64,000 nucleotides of DNA from Nymphaea colorata (taxonomy: Eukaryota > Streptophyta > Magnoliopsida > Nymphaeales > Nymphaeaceae): positions 7,531,205 to 7,595,204 of the forward strand of contig NC_045138.2 of the NCBI RefSeq assembly GCF_008831285.2, in the 5' to 3' direction. The notes under the pieces were generated by a model, which saw only the letters and a program-made list of their open reading frames with translations, was not told the DNA's origin and did not search any database. A program made the translations under genes and the position numbers. Below are positions 22,697-34,069 of this stretch, in pieces. Every line of letters starts with the position of its first letter. Position 1 is the stretch's first letter.

Positions 22697-23171
22697 TGTT
22701 GGGATTTCTCCCCATAACGCATATACAAAATCAAATGTATATACCCTAAAACAGGATCATGTTCATGCTAAATCATTGAAATAAACGAAATCTTAAACTG
22801 AAGCGGAAGCGTACCTGAATCCATGTGAAGAACTGAATGGTAGATCGCGGTAGGATCTTCCAGGGTCTTTGCGGCGCGCTTGAGGTCTCTCTCAGATGGA
22901 GAAGAGGAAAACCCTAGAAACCAATGTTTCAGGCAACTGTTCGCACGACCCCAGGGACCACTACCATTATATAATGAGGACAATTACGGATTCAACCCAT
23001 CAAAGAGTCCGTAATTGCGTACTGGTATCTATACATTTCAAAATTACCCCATACCATCTAAAATGACGTAATATCCCAAAATACAATCACTTAAGCAGAT
23101 ATTCACGTTAAGATAGCCATAATGTCTGAAATTCCTCATAGACATATGTCGGCCCACCAAATGATCTTACA
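22697..23171 (-). repeat. LTR of the minus arm (5' LTR, Copia-3)
   Basis: 475 bp; on the minus strand it starts TGTAAGATCATTTGG and ends in CCCAACA. Beyond 23171 the DNA matches 37697 onward, marking the re-entry into the tandem unit. Confidence 0.88.
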
Positions 23172-25136
23172 TTACATCCCTATAAAACCTAGATAGATGA
23201 TATAGAGAAGAATCTGAGTTAGACATTCAAAACACTATCCACAGAATGAATATGAAAATGGGCGACGTAGATTATGAGCACTGATGCCACGTAACCAAAG
23301 ATGCTGTAATAACCCCCTCCAAAACAGACCCTGATGCCCTGATATGATGCATCCAAACCTGCCCTACAGCTTTGGTTCTTACCAGAGAAGCTTATGAACC
23401 AAGATAACTAGTGGTACAAGGCCAAACTTATGAGAGCTCTCTAAAGTTCTCAATCTCCACAATATAGGACTATTGTTAGTCCTCCCAAATAATGTGTTAC
23501 AGGTACAGCTGCATCATATTTCAAAAAAACATGTGCCCAGGTGCGGCATTATATATATATGTGTGTATCTGTGTGTGTATGTATGTGTGTATCCAGAGTC
23601 TGTTGCCATCACTCATTGAGAGTTAGACCAAAGCACCTTGTTTGCACCCACACCAAGTGCACATCCAACTGGGTTATGGTAGTTTACTTGAAGCACCCAT
23701 ATGACATAGGTGACCACCACTTGTAGTTGTGACCTAGACCTGTCAAAATAAAATCTTGCACATCCAAAAGATTCCTCCATGGTTTTTCTGGCAGAGAACA
23801 AAGAAAAGAAGGAAGACTTGCCCTCCATAAATTTTGGAAGCTCGTCAACAGTAAGCTAACGACTTCATCAAAATTTCAAATATTTATGGTCTCTTCAAAA
23901 GATATTTACCCTATCATCTGATCCTTCAAGCAGCTATCAATCAATCAGGGGGTTTTTTCATAAAAAATGTTGTAACAAAGAATCAATTCAACCTTCAAAA
24001 GCTACAATGGATGCCAATCCTTATTCATCTGCAGTGGACACATCTCGGCATGTCATTCTTCATTTTGGAACCACAAACGTGTTTCAAGCATCACCACAAA
24101 TATCGTTCTCTGAAAAAGCTCGGCAAGTTTTTTTCTAAGGTATCTATCCACGAAGTTCTTCTTCTTAGAACAATCTTGGCAAAATCTCGGTAATTTTCAA
24201 AAAATTTCAAAAGCAATAAAAAATCAAAAATTATTAAAATCTCTGGAAAAGAACATGATAAAATCGCAGCATTTTCATTTTTGGTGATTTTTCTTCTTTT
24301 TTGGTTTTATTTGATTTTCTCGTAAATATCGCTAGATTTGCGAAAATATCACGATATCTCTGACTCTAAGTTTTCAAGTAGTAAACTATCAACTTTACGT
24401 TTTTGTGTAAACCATGATTGTGCAGAACAACATGCAAAAGCAGGTACAACAGAAAAATTATTCTAACACTAACAACAATGAATGAAGTAAAAATGAATTT
24501 GGACAAACATCTGGATTTTATCCGTCTCATTCTCTTCCCCAAAAATAAATGGTGATGTAAGAGTATCGCCAATGGGATGAGTAGTCCATTTATATGCCAA
24601 AAAACAGACTTTGTTGTTGTAAGCAATGAAAATTATTAAATTCCATCCAAACATACTATAGACAAAAGTGCAAAAAATTTCCACATCAAAAAACAAAGAA
24701 GAAATGCTAGGAAAATCAGGTTAGTAAAAGAAAGTTTCACCAAATGCACGAAGAAAAGACAAAACGATAGATGATGGTTATCTTAATCTAGGTGAAGTAA
24801 CAATCAGTTAGAGCTACAGAAACTCTCTTCACACGTGGAACACATTTAGCCTAGGAACTCACTAAAATATTTTCCATGTTTTCGAAGCCAAACAGATATT
24901 AATAACAAAGCCGATAAAAACAAATTTTACTATTGAACACATATACCATGCTGTTAACAGGTTGCTGTTTTACCCCATGAAAAAGGTATGCAGCATACAC
25001 TTGTGATATTTAAAAAAAAAAATCTTAAATAAAAAGCCCAAAATCGGCATAAATACTGTTCAAGTGTACTCTTCATAATAGACCACAGACCACAGAAATG
25101 AATCATCTAATCGAGAAATTGCACTGGAGCACCTAA
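23172..25136. other. Last-intron region of PTP pseudogene B
   Basis: No coding exon. It corresponds to the last intron of the intact PTP gene (37540-40376). A short TA/TG microsatellite lies at 23551-23593. The terminal PTP exon, expected to the left of 23172, is absent. Confidence 0.6.
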
Positions 25137-25352
25137 AACGCTGGCGGCATGCTTAACACATGTAAGTCAGACGGGAACTGGGGAATAAAAACCTGTCCTT
25201 GGGAGGGGGACAACAGCTGGAAACAACTGTCAATACCTCGTAGGCTAAGTAGCAAAAGGAGGAATCCACCCGAGGAGGGGCTCTCATCTGATTAGCTAAT
25301 TGGTGAGGCAATAGTTTACCAAGGCCATGATCTATAGCTTGTCCGAGAGGAT
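25137..25352 (+). pseudogene. Nuclear insert of plastid 16S rRNA gene fragment (NUPT)
   Basis: The sequence reads ACGCTGGCGGCATGCTTAAC, ACACATGTAAGTCAGACGG, GGGACAACAGCTGGAAAC, AGGAGGAATCCACCCGAGG and CTGATTAGCTAATTGGTGAG, ending GTCCGAGAGGAT. This is the 5' part of plastid 16S rRNA, with an internal deletion of a few tens of bases after GGGAACTGG. Differences from the usual plastid sequence as I recall it are mostly C to T and G to A at CG sites, the decay expected of methylated nuclear DNA. Unit 3 lacks it at the matching site (near 40045), so it entered unit 2 after duplication or was lost from unit 3. Confidence 0.92.
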
Positions 25353-25693
25353 ATAAACCTGTATGCAGGTGGCAAATTCAACCAATTTGGCAAAACTAGA
25401 AGCAGGTACAGGTCAACAAGATTTATTGATGTGCGCCTCACGATTACTAATCTAGTGATGATGTGAAAAATTAATTTAATAGACATTCAATTCATTTGAG
25501 TTTCTTTGGGTGGATGTATCCTTTTGCAAACAAGAAACCCCAGTTGACTTCGTGCAGAAATGAATAATTTAGTGGATCAGACACATTAAGAAGACAATAT
25601 TAAGTTACTAACCAGGATGAAACTCAAGTATGCACCTCTCACAAACAACTCGGAGAACACACTGAGAAAAGAATAGTTCACGTAAGCTTTTAC

Positions 25694-27770
25694 CTTTGTC
25701 TGGACCATTCCAATTCGCTGTGATCTGAACCCAATGATTGTTTTGTCAAGATCAACGGCTGACATGTAACCAGTCAGTTGGATTGTGTGAAGGATGGTAC
25801 AAAATGCACGGTCCTTCCTATACTAGCACAGGGTAAATAAGTCAAATGAAAAAAGGCTTAGTGTATGCAAGTAACTGATAGCACCTAGATAAAAACCAGC
25901 ATCTTCCAGTTATGACGCAAATTAAACCTGCAATGCACAACCAAAGGACCCAGCTCTCCAGGAAGATGATAACGAACAGCTCGAGTATCAACAGGCTCTC
26001 CATGATTAGGCCAATGAGGATACTGCAAATACAGTACAGGAAGCGGCGCAGCATTTGACTGCAAAGAATGGAACAAAAGAAAGAAACAGGCTACATGTCC
26101 TTACCAAACAAGTTATCTTACACATCAACAAATTCACAGTGCAGAATTTTGCATGAGCATATGCGGAGGCCTGATGTGTTTACTTTGCATTAGTTATTCA
26201 AATCGAAAATAAAATCAGATTCATAGTAAAGGAATGAGATACCAAACAAGCTGTCCACATGACTACCGAGAAAAAAATAATAGTTAGACAAGTACTAAAT
26301 AAATGAATAGTTAACTCAAAAAACAAGACAATGAAAAATAATTGTAGGACACTTAAAACTTGAACAATCTTTGACGGGAAACAGTAATATAGGAAAGAGA
26401 CAGAAGTCTCTCACCTTTCATTATATAAATAGCAAATCTTTAGTGCTACTCAAAGAGTGACATATTCCTTTTCAGAAAACACTCACTAATATAAGATCAT
26501 CTCACACTCACACAACAAACAAATGTATGCAGAACACTAGATAAAGACTATCACCAATCCTGACTTTCTTGGTCTATTACCCTTCTCTGAATAAATGTGA
26601 TTTAGTAAGAAGTGATGAGAGAGAGACAAAGAAGTCAGTTGTTAGAATTGTGAAACATCGGGTCTAATTTAACCATATATATAAAATGGAGAAGCTGCAC
26701 CCAGTGCCTACACTCATTTGAAATAACTCGCTCCCCTTGTTCCCCTTGCCTCTCACCTCTTGATTATTGACCTCCATGTAGCGCAACACTAAGGAAGTAA
26801 CACATATCTTCATATGCTTTGTGGTGACACAAATCTTCCCAAATTGCCTAGAACCTTCCTCAGGATGGAAATAGTCACCACACTTCACCACCTGCAAAAC
26901 AAAAGTAGTTAAAACAACAAAAGATCAACCATCCAGACTCTCAATAACAAAACCACAAGTATCTTAATCACCCCTAAAAGGAACATTTATTTTTCACATT
27001 CTTAGAAGGAACATTTTCTCTCTCTACATATGAAGGTTGATCAGGATAATATTTTCACATCCAAGGTAAATTGTAGCTTAAGTTTCTAGACACTTTCCGC
27101 GATGGTCATGATGCATTAAGCATTAAAAAAAAAAATCTACAATATCAATGAAACTGAAACCAACTCTTATCGGTTATTAGGACACAAAATGAAGTACCTT
27201 GTAATTATCAACCAGTCAGTGAGCATAACAACCACAGGGGCATGGCACTGGATTACCATTTCCCAGAAATCCTCAACAGTTTCTGGTAAAGGACCTTGTG
27301 TAGCTATAAAGCAAGAAAGGTTCCCACCAGATGCAGGCTGCATGGCAAGTCATAGAAGTCAAAAGAAATAGGCAGATCAAAAGTCATATTGCATTGAGAG
27401 GAACAATATACTCTGAGCTAGATTTAACTGGTACAATGCTAGCCAAAGAGAAGAAATATATAAACATATACCCTGATGAAGCTTGCATTGATATATCCAT
27501 TTCCCATCAACTTGTTATCGTTACTTGAGTCAAGAACAACTCTTGAATCATCAACTGGAACAAGCAAATGCCAGTCAATCAAAAGACATAGAAAGACAAA
27601 ATCTAATGATACCCAGCCAAGGAAATTTGCTTTCTTGCTGGTTGCAAAAATGCTATAAGCCTATAATCTTCTCATGTTAAAACGTCTATATAACGGTTTT
27701 TTTCTGAATTGGCAATTTCAAGAGCAACCTTGCATGTCCTCTGCATCGCACTCTTTCTCAACCTGCTAGC
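25694..27770 (-). pseudogene. Tyrosine phosphatase pseudogene copy B
   Basis: Six PTP exons in order: exon 2 (about 27674-27770), exon 3 (27472-27554), exon 4 (27198-27337), exon 5 (26757-26891), exon 6 (25928-26058) and exon 7 (25694-25828). Compared with the intact gene: the exon 2 donor GT is gone; exon 4 has a 1-bp deletion; exon 5 changes KICDTSL to KICVTSL; exon 6 lacks 18 bp (DILKRL). The general-acid loop WPD reads WPN. The exon 7 acceptor AG is TG, and the P-loop has a 1-bp deletion after GRT. Exon 1 lies outside the unit and exon 8 was removed with the Copia insertion. It cannot encode a phosphatase. Confidence 0.93.
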
Positions 27771-28776
27771 CTATAAACGGACATCATCAGAAGAAAGTAG
27801 GTAAATTATTCACTATTGAAACCTTTACGAAAGAAATATAGGATCTCCTTCCAGCCATTTATCCAATCATCAAACACTTTTCCTACAGAATGTCAGTCCA
27901 AGACAGAAAAACATGCATGATCTGTATGAAAAGATAAACACATGTGAGAAGCAAAGAACTAAGATACCAATGGTTGTCACAATTTTAGAACCTAAATCAC
28001 ATGGATGGGAGTACAAGTGCGGATTCAGGTACAGCAGTATGGCTTCAGACATCGCAAATTTGACAATATGGATGCAGAGTATAGTTTGAGGCTAAGTCAC
28101 ATGGGGTACCTGGGAAACAGTGGACTACCAGTATGGCAATGTAACCATACATGGGTATGGGGACACACCTGGGTATGATTTATTCATTAACTATTTGCAT
28201 TTTTATCTTTTGTGCAAATTATGCTATGTTCTTGTATTCCTGAGCTACATATGAACTATGAAAATAGCATAATTTGAGATACAAACGTAATTTTGTTTAT
28301 GTCGTGACTTGTAAAAGACATTAAGCCACATAAATCTTCTAATAGTAGCTTCATCAGCATCTTCAGCAGCTTCATTTTGCAGATGACTATATTGCTGGTT
28401 CAAGTGGTATTATATATTGTTTAGCAACTTATGGTCAATCTGACACGGTTACCTCCATTTGGGTGAGGTACCAGTGGCTACACATGTATGGGTATCTGTA
28501 CACTCCTAGAAATCGTCAGACCTATGTTGGGTTTGGTCTACACACCCATGGCCATATTTGTCTTTTTTTGGACTTGGTCAAAACTGTCCAACCCCATTCT
28601 TGTCTACTAAATAATTTTTTTTATCAAATAATTGTGTACATAAGATGAAAATGAAGAGTATACCACAGAAACTGAAGGGCTCTTCTTGTTCTCTGTAGTC
28701 AAGACTTTCCGGCAAGATTCTCCGATGACTTAGTTTAATAAAACATTATATATTGTTTTGTTTGTATTCAAAATCT

Positions 28777-28816
<40 letters not shown>

Positions 28817-29469
28817 AGAGGAAAGGGGTGTACAGGGATACATGAGGACATATATATCATAGTCACAAATAATATTTTTGAGTTTTAAGCGGTAAGGTTT
28901 TTTTTCAAGTATAATACGCAATCTTGAAAAAAAGAAAAAAAATATGGTAAATTTTAAAAACTTTTAAAAAATTAAAAATGATGAAAAAATAAAAGCGAGA
29001 AACTAATAACACAATTATCAAAAGATAAGTAGATTTACAACAAATAATCCATATTAAATGAAATGATACATACGTAGACTTGTTAGGTCACAAATTGAGT
29101 CTATCTATACAAACAACACATATATAAGCCTACCATATAGATTTCTTGCGTTTTCATAAAAACAGGTATTGCTACGACCATCGATTATCCTGTGCTTCCT
29201 TGACCGAAGGAGAGAGAGAGAAAGGGAAGAATTAGTTTTGATTGTTTTTATTAAAATATTAATTAATACATAGTTGTATCGGTCTATATAAACCGATTCA
29301 ACCTCCTGTAAGCACAATTAATTTCTGGTCGACCGTATGCCGATACGATTATAATTTATAAATCGGCTAAAACGAGCCATTACACGTTGAAATTACTAGC
29401 ATTGGTGGGAGCACCAAGGTTCTAACAGCCATGGCTCCGGAAGACCAACAGCCCTGCCGGCCGGCTTAC
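27771..29469. other. Unit 2 spacer between PTP pseudogene B and the dirigent gene
   Basis: No gene; homologous to 7430-9077. A TA/TG microsatellite lies at 28776-28820. A block around 28240-28300 is present here and in unit 3 but missing from unit 1. Confidence 0.6.
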
Positions 29470-30048
29470 TCACCGGTGCACTACGACCACATCGTACTGC
29501 ACGGTGGCATCGCGGGTTTTGCTGTCGACCCAAAGCGTCCTGATTATGGCATAGCCGCGGGCCATCCGGAAGGCGCCGGTGCCGCTGATAACCGGTATCT
29601 CCCTCACCTTGCCAAGCACCGGGTTCCGGCCCATGATGCTGAGGGTGCTGCCGTTATACCTCCCATCCGTGAACACTACGTTCATGGCCATCAACAGCGC
29701 CAGAACCTGCTGCCCCTCCAACGCGTAGATCCCCTGGCACCTTCCCACCTGCTTTGACGTCATCTGCGGCCCCTCTGTCAAAAGGTTGTCCATCATCTGG
29801 ACTTGGCCGAAGCCGGTGGAAGAATTAAGGGCGGAGGGGCTCTGCACAATGGTGACGCTGGTGGGGTGTTTGCCGCTCAGCACGTCGTGCCAGTAGAAGC
29901 GGAGGCGGGTCACCTTGTCTTTGCTCGGCAGCCTTGGCCTTGGTGATGGGCGACCGGGATACTTAGCAGCGGCAACGCTGGTGGTGGTGGTGATGAAGAG
30001 GAAGAGCGTGAAGAAGAGAAAGGACTTAGCAGGGAGGCTGCTGTCCAT
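29470..30048 (-). CDS. Dirigent protein, intact
   Basis: A single exon of 192 residues, the usual dirigent length. Residues 1-28 form a secretion signal (basic K8, then SFLFFTLFLFI, then SVAAA). The mature part carries TRLRFYWHDVLSGKHPTSV (about 46-64), STGFGQVQMMDN, then RCQGIYALEGQQ and MAMNVVFTDGRYNGSTLSI. It ends with GRNPVLGKVREIPVISGTGA, FRMARGYAIIRT and VQYDVVVVHR. Dirigent proteins are secreted beta-barrel trimers that steer the coupling of phenoxy radicals, for example coniferyl alcohol, in the cell wall; the substrate here cannot be told. I chose ATG 30048 because it starts the signal peptide. An upstream in-frame ATG at 30126 would add 26 residues before the signal and is unlikely. 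The unit 1 copy is frameshifted, so this is the only working copy in the window. Confidence 0.93.
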   Translation of the reverse strand: MDSSLPAKSFLFFTLFLFITTTTSVAAAKYPGRPSPRPRLPSKDKVTRLRFYWHDVLSGKHPTSVTIVQSPSALNSSTGFGQVQMMDNLLTEGPQMTSKQVGRCQGIYALEGQQVLALLMAMNVVFTDGRYNGSTLSIMGRNPVLGKVREIPVISGTGAFRMARGYAIIRTLWVDSKTRDATVQYDVVVVHR

Positions 30049-30157
30049 GGTGATGCTTGAGGGAGGAGGGGAGAGGAGAGGGGTTCCACCAGACTTGAGA
30101 GAGAGGGCGTCTTTGGTGTCTCCCATGGTTTTTATAGAAATATTTAAGAGAGAGAGA

Positions 30158-30203
30158 GAAACAGAGAGCCATATATATATATATATATATGGCTCTCTGT
30201 TTC
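30158..30203. promoter_or_regulatory. 46-bp perfect palindrome upstream of the intact dirigent gene
   Basis: Arms GAAACAGAGAGCC (30158-30170) and GGCTCTCTGTTTC (30191-30203) flank (AT)10, which is itself self-complementary. It lies 110 bp upstream of the start codon, where the TATA-like run of the gene sits. The unit 1 copy has the left arm and TA run but no right arm, so the right arm is a templated inverted copy gained in unit 2. The effect on expression is unknown. Confidence 0.9.
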
Positions 30204-30439
30204 CTGCTGCAGGATGTTCACCTAATGCCTGACATGACATACCATTCACAAATATAATTGAAGCTTCCTTCCTCCACATTTAAGAAAATGTGTTCGACCA
30301 ACTAGATCGTTCTTTATTGATGATGATTACTTGTTTTGTTTTGGGGTAATGCACTTATTTTTTTCTAATACATGCATTGTTAAATTTATATAGTGATGGT
30401 AGACAGCAAAAGTATAATTGAAAAAGACAAAGACAGACT

Positions 30440-31240
30440 AGTGTGGGATGATGAGCAAGAACAATTTTTGTTTGATTGTTTATTAAAATAATCTCATATT
30501 CCTGACATGAAAGTTAATGGATGATTAAGAGATGTAGCTATGAAGCAACCTGAGATATTGATGATAAGAAAAAATATGGTGAAGAATATACAGTAAAAAA
30601 AATTAAAACAAATTAAACTGTGCTAAACCAACTGTTATAGGAGAAATTTTAATGCTAGTAGATTTGGAGGGGATGTAGACTATAAGATGGTCTTGACTCA
30701 CAAGCATGTGTGGGATGAGCATGTAAAAAGACATCCAAATAAAAAAAATACATAAGGCTATCTACTTGAAAATTTTATGAGCATTCAATAAAAATATGAG
30801 ATAAATCTATTGCGATGGATAACCATAGAAATGTATATTCAAATATACCAATATCATCAGCGGAAGTTTCACTCATTACTCTATTAGATGAGAAAGTATT
30901 TTAAGCAAATAATTTTGATGACCCCATGAGTAACTCATTAGGCGACCAACCTTCATCATCAAGGGGAACACGTAATAAAAGAAAGTCATCCAGGATGCTT
31001 CTATTTGTGATGTGATAAGTAGTCTAACTGAAGAAGTATGCTTTTAATGATGCTACTCCATATCATTTAACAAAACAAGCCAGTGACATTGTATTAGAGT
31101 TATTCAAAAATAGTGAAATTGATTCATCTACTTGTTTGAAAGTGATAGATTTGTGTCAAATTCACATCATGTGACTACACACCTTTGTTTTCTACCATAG
31201 TTGAAGACTGAGTGGTTGCATGAAAAAATTAAATGTCTGT
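30440..31240 (+). pseudogene. Myb/SANT-like protein of a PIF/Harbinger element, relic (unit 2)
   Basis: Same relic as 9950-10735, with its start better preserved: VWDDEQEQFLFDCLLK from about 30442. The body reads VLTHKHVWDEHVKRHPNKK and the linker SSAEVSLITLLDEKVF, interrupted by stops. About 100 bp upstream of this start (30345-30440) are present here but deleted in unit 1. Confidence 0.65.
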
Positions 31241-31454
31241 GTACAATTTTGATTAAGCATCTATAGTGAGTAATTGAGTTAATATATTTATGCTAGTTCA
31301 TTTTTTAGTATACTTCTTTACGTTGGTTGAGTTAATATGTTTTATTAATTTAGGTTATCATTAGCATGTTTTATGTAAGTTGACTTTATGGTAATTTTTT
31401 TATTCATTAAGTTTATGGATCATTTGTTATTGATTTCTTATGTGTAATACAAAA

Positions 31455-32210
31455 AATGGGAACTCGTGTGCAAGAAATGATTATTTTTCAAGTGGCAATA
31501 GTTGTTGTACTTATTTGCATGAGACAACCATGACATATGGTCATGCTCCATCGTAGGAGAAATGTTGGTCAACTATTTGTCTATGATTGTATTTATGATC
31601 ACCCACGGTACTCTTATGATCTTCTGTGAATGGAACAAGAAACCTATATAAGATTCTGTGAGATATTTCGAGTTAGAAGATTACTAAATGATTCACGTCA
31701 TATATCAATTGAAGAACAAATTGCAATGTTTTTGCTGACTATGGGGCATGATTCAGGAAATCAAAGAATTTAGTATGATTTTCAACATTTAGAAGACACA
31801 GTCAACATATATTTTAATTTGGTTTTACAAGAATTATGTTTCATTGCTCATGAATATATGGGGCAATGTGATGAAGGCACGCTTTTACTCATACTTTAAG
31901 GTATTTAAACATGCAAAGTTTAATTTGTTAACTAATGTTTTTTTACAATTAATATTTCTAATGATAGGATGGTTTGGAAGCAATAGATGGAACCAACATT
32001 CCTATGTACTTGTGAAGAGAGAATCAATGTCGTTGGATAAACAAAAAAAGGTTTTCAATAGTATAATGTCCTTGCTATTGTAGGCTTCGATATGCACTTT
32101 CATTATGTTCTTGGTGGTTGGGAAGGAACACAACATATGCTAAAGTGTTATATGGTGCATTTGATGATGAACATTATCCTTTACAATTACCTCAAGGTGA
32201 GTTTTGAATC
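31455..32210 (+). pseudogene. PIF/Harbinger DDE transposase, relic (unit 2)
   Basis: Pieces match unit 1: SIEEQIAMFL near 31704, DGLEAIDGTNIPMYL near 31968 and GFDMHFHYVLGGWEG near 32083, followed by LQLPQGE near 32185. Stops and frame breaks are partly shared with unit 1, so the element was already dead before the block was duplicated. Confidence 0.65.
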
Positions 32211-34069
32211 TTAAATAAGTTATATGATTTATAATTGGTTATATGATTTATAATTTCTTATATGATAGTAATTTTGAAGTTTTAAAATTATTTTTGAAAG
32301 TTGGCAACGTGTATAGTGATTGTGGTTTTGTTTATGAATTGTTATTGACATTTTTATAAATATATTATAGTGAAATGGCAATTTATTCCGATGTTAGTTT
32401 ATTGTCAATGTCAAGCTTATTTTTATATGTTTTTTCTTATTAGTGTATACTGTATTATCAATAATATTCACATAAATTGTTGTTGAAATGCAAGGACCAA
32501 GGTGAACAGGCAATGGACTAGCATTATTTTATGATTGTTGGTGGTTGTTTTGATTACATGTGAATCATCATCATTTTCAAGTGATGAACTTCATTGAAGA
32601 ATATGACAGTTTTCTCTTTAGTCATATAACTATCGTGATATACATTTGGTTGTTTCTAGAAACTTGTATCTAAACATTTTTGTATGGTTTGTATCTAACA
32701 AATTGAAAGTTTACTCTTCAGTTATGTCTTTTTGTTATTTTTAATTAGATGATGTTTTCTTTTATAATATATAGATTTTATGTCATTTACAAGTGGAGAG
32801 AGAGAGAAAGAAAGAGAGAGAAAAGAAAAATGAGAAAAGACAAAAAAAATATTTTGTTGGTTAGTATATTTTAGGTTGTTTGCATTTGTAGAGATAGAAA
32901 GAGAGAGAGAGTACTTTTTGTTAGCTTTGATGTTTTTTTTACATATTTTATTAGTTTTTTATTATATATTGATTTTAAGTCTCTCATGTGTATAGAGAGA
33001 AAAAGCAAGACAGTGTTTGTCTTTTCAATATGTTTTCCAAAATATTTTCCTTTGTCTTTATATATATATATACGTATATATATATATATATAAAGATAGA
33101 AAAATGCAAAACATGTGTGGAACTTGTCCGTCTAATTATTTAAACAAACAGTGGGCAAGACAAGTTGAAAAAGTTTTGTCATTGTTATAAACAAACATTG
33201 AACAGAATTACACCTTATCAATATGGACAATGACTCTTCGTTCTTAGGACACTTGTTCTAAGGGCAAGTGTCTTAAAGAATAGTTGTTTTTTCAATCAAA
33301 CGGTCTTTAAGGGAACATGCGTGGAACCATAAATTATATTGATATTTTTAAAAAATTTTAATTTGTTCTTTGAAAAATATTATTTTATAAATCTTGAAGA
33401 TACTATGTGGCCTTTAAAAAAAATAATTTCTAGCTCTATCCTTCGAAGGAAAAAGAACTATGAAGGTGCCGATTATTTGTCATGGTTTGGTTCAATAGTA
33501 ATGATATTGTTTTCCGAGACGTGCAGCTGGATATTAGGAAAATGAAGTTGGATAATTTATTTGATGTATCTTTATTGATGATCCATGGAAGGGCTCGCCC
33601 ATACCAAGGGTTGAGTGTATGCTGGTTGTTGCCATGATGTATAATTTTGGCTTCCTTTTTAGTGTTTTGCTTGCCCAGTTGTAACCCCTAACAACCTGTA
33701 GGACATTTGAAATACCTCTCTTTCTTGGGGGATGTGATAACCAAACTCGCAATTCAAAACTTGGGGGATGCTATATTGATGATATTGAGAAATGTTGAGC
33801 TTGGGATTAGAGGTACCATTTTGAAAGTGGATTGGCTCTCCCTCTTCCCCATATTTCCTCTCTCTCTCTCTCTTGCTCACATGTTCACCATAATATAATA
33901 TGCTCTCTCTCTCTTGGTACGTCAATAGGCAATAACATAATAAGCATATTTCTCTCATTCTTACACAAACAAATCTTTCTTAGGGTCTACTTTTGACCTA
34001 TTAAAATAAACTAATAAAGGCTATAATTTAAATTTAACAAGTAAATAAAGTAACATTAACACAGGTTTC
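32211..34069. other. Unit 2 spacer, AT-rich with GA and TA runs
   Basis: No gene. Homologous to 11731-13560. GA runs lie at 32795-32835 and 32895-32910, and TA runs with an inverted layout at 33057-33095. CT runs are at 33858-33875 and 33903-33915. Confidence 0.55.

Larger units (their letters stand above)
14478..23171. mobile_element. Copia composite with inverted outer LTRs (Copia-2 plus arm and Copia-3 minus arm)
   Basis: The left end is a plus-strand LTR, primer site and leader (14478-17300). The right end is the same structure on the minus strand (23171 back to about 20560). Between them is minus-strand Copia coding DNA, part of it duplicated. The two arms are similar but clearly diverged (roughly 85-90 percent by eye), so they look like two insertions of one family facing each other. 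Neither 3' LTR survives and no target duplication joins the outer ends. The left flank corresponds to about 36350 of the next unit and the right flank to about 37695, so about 1.35 kb of host DNA is missing, including the last PTP exon. Confidence 0.8.
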
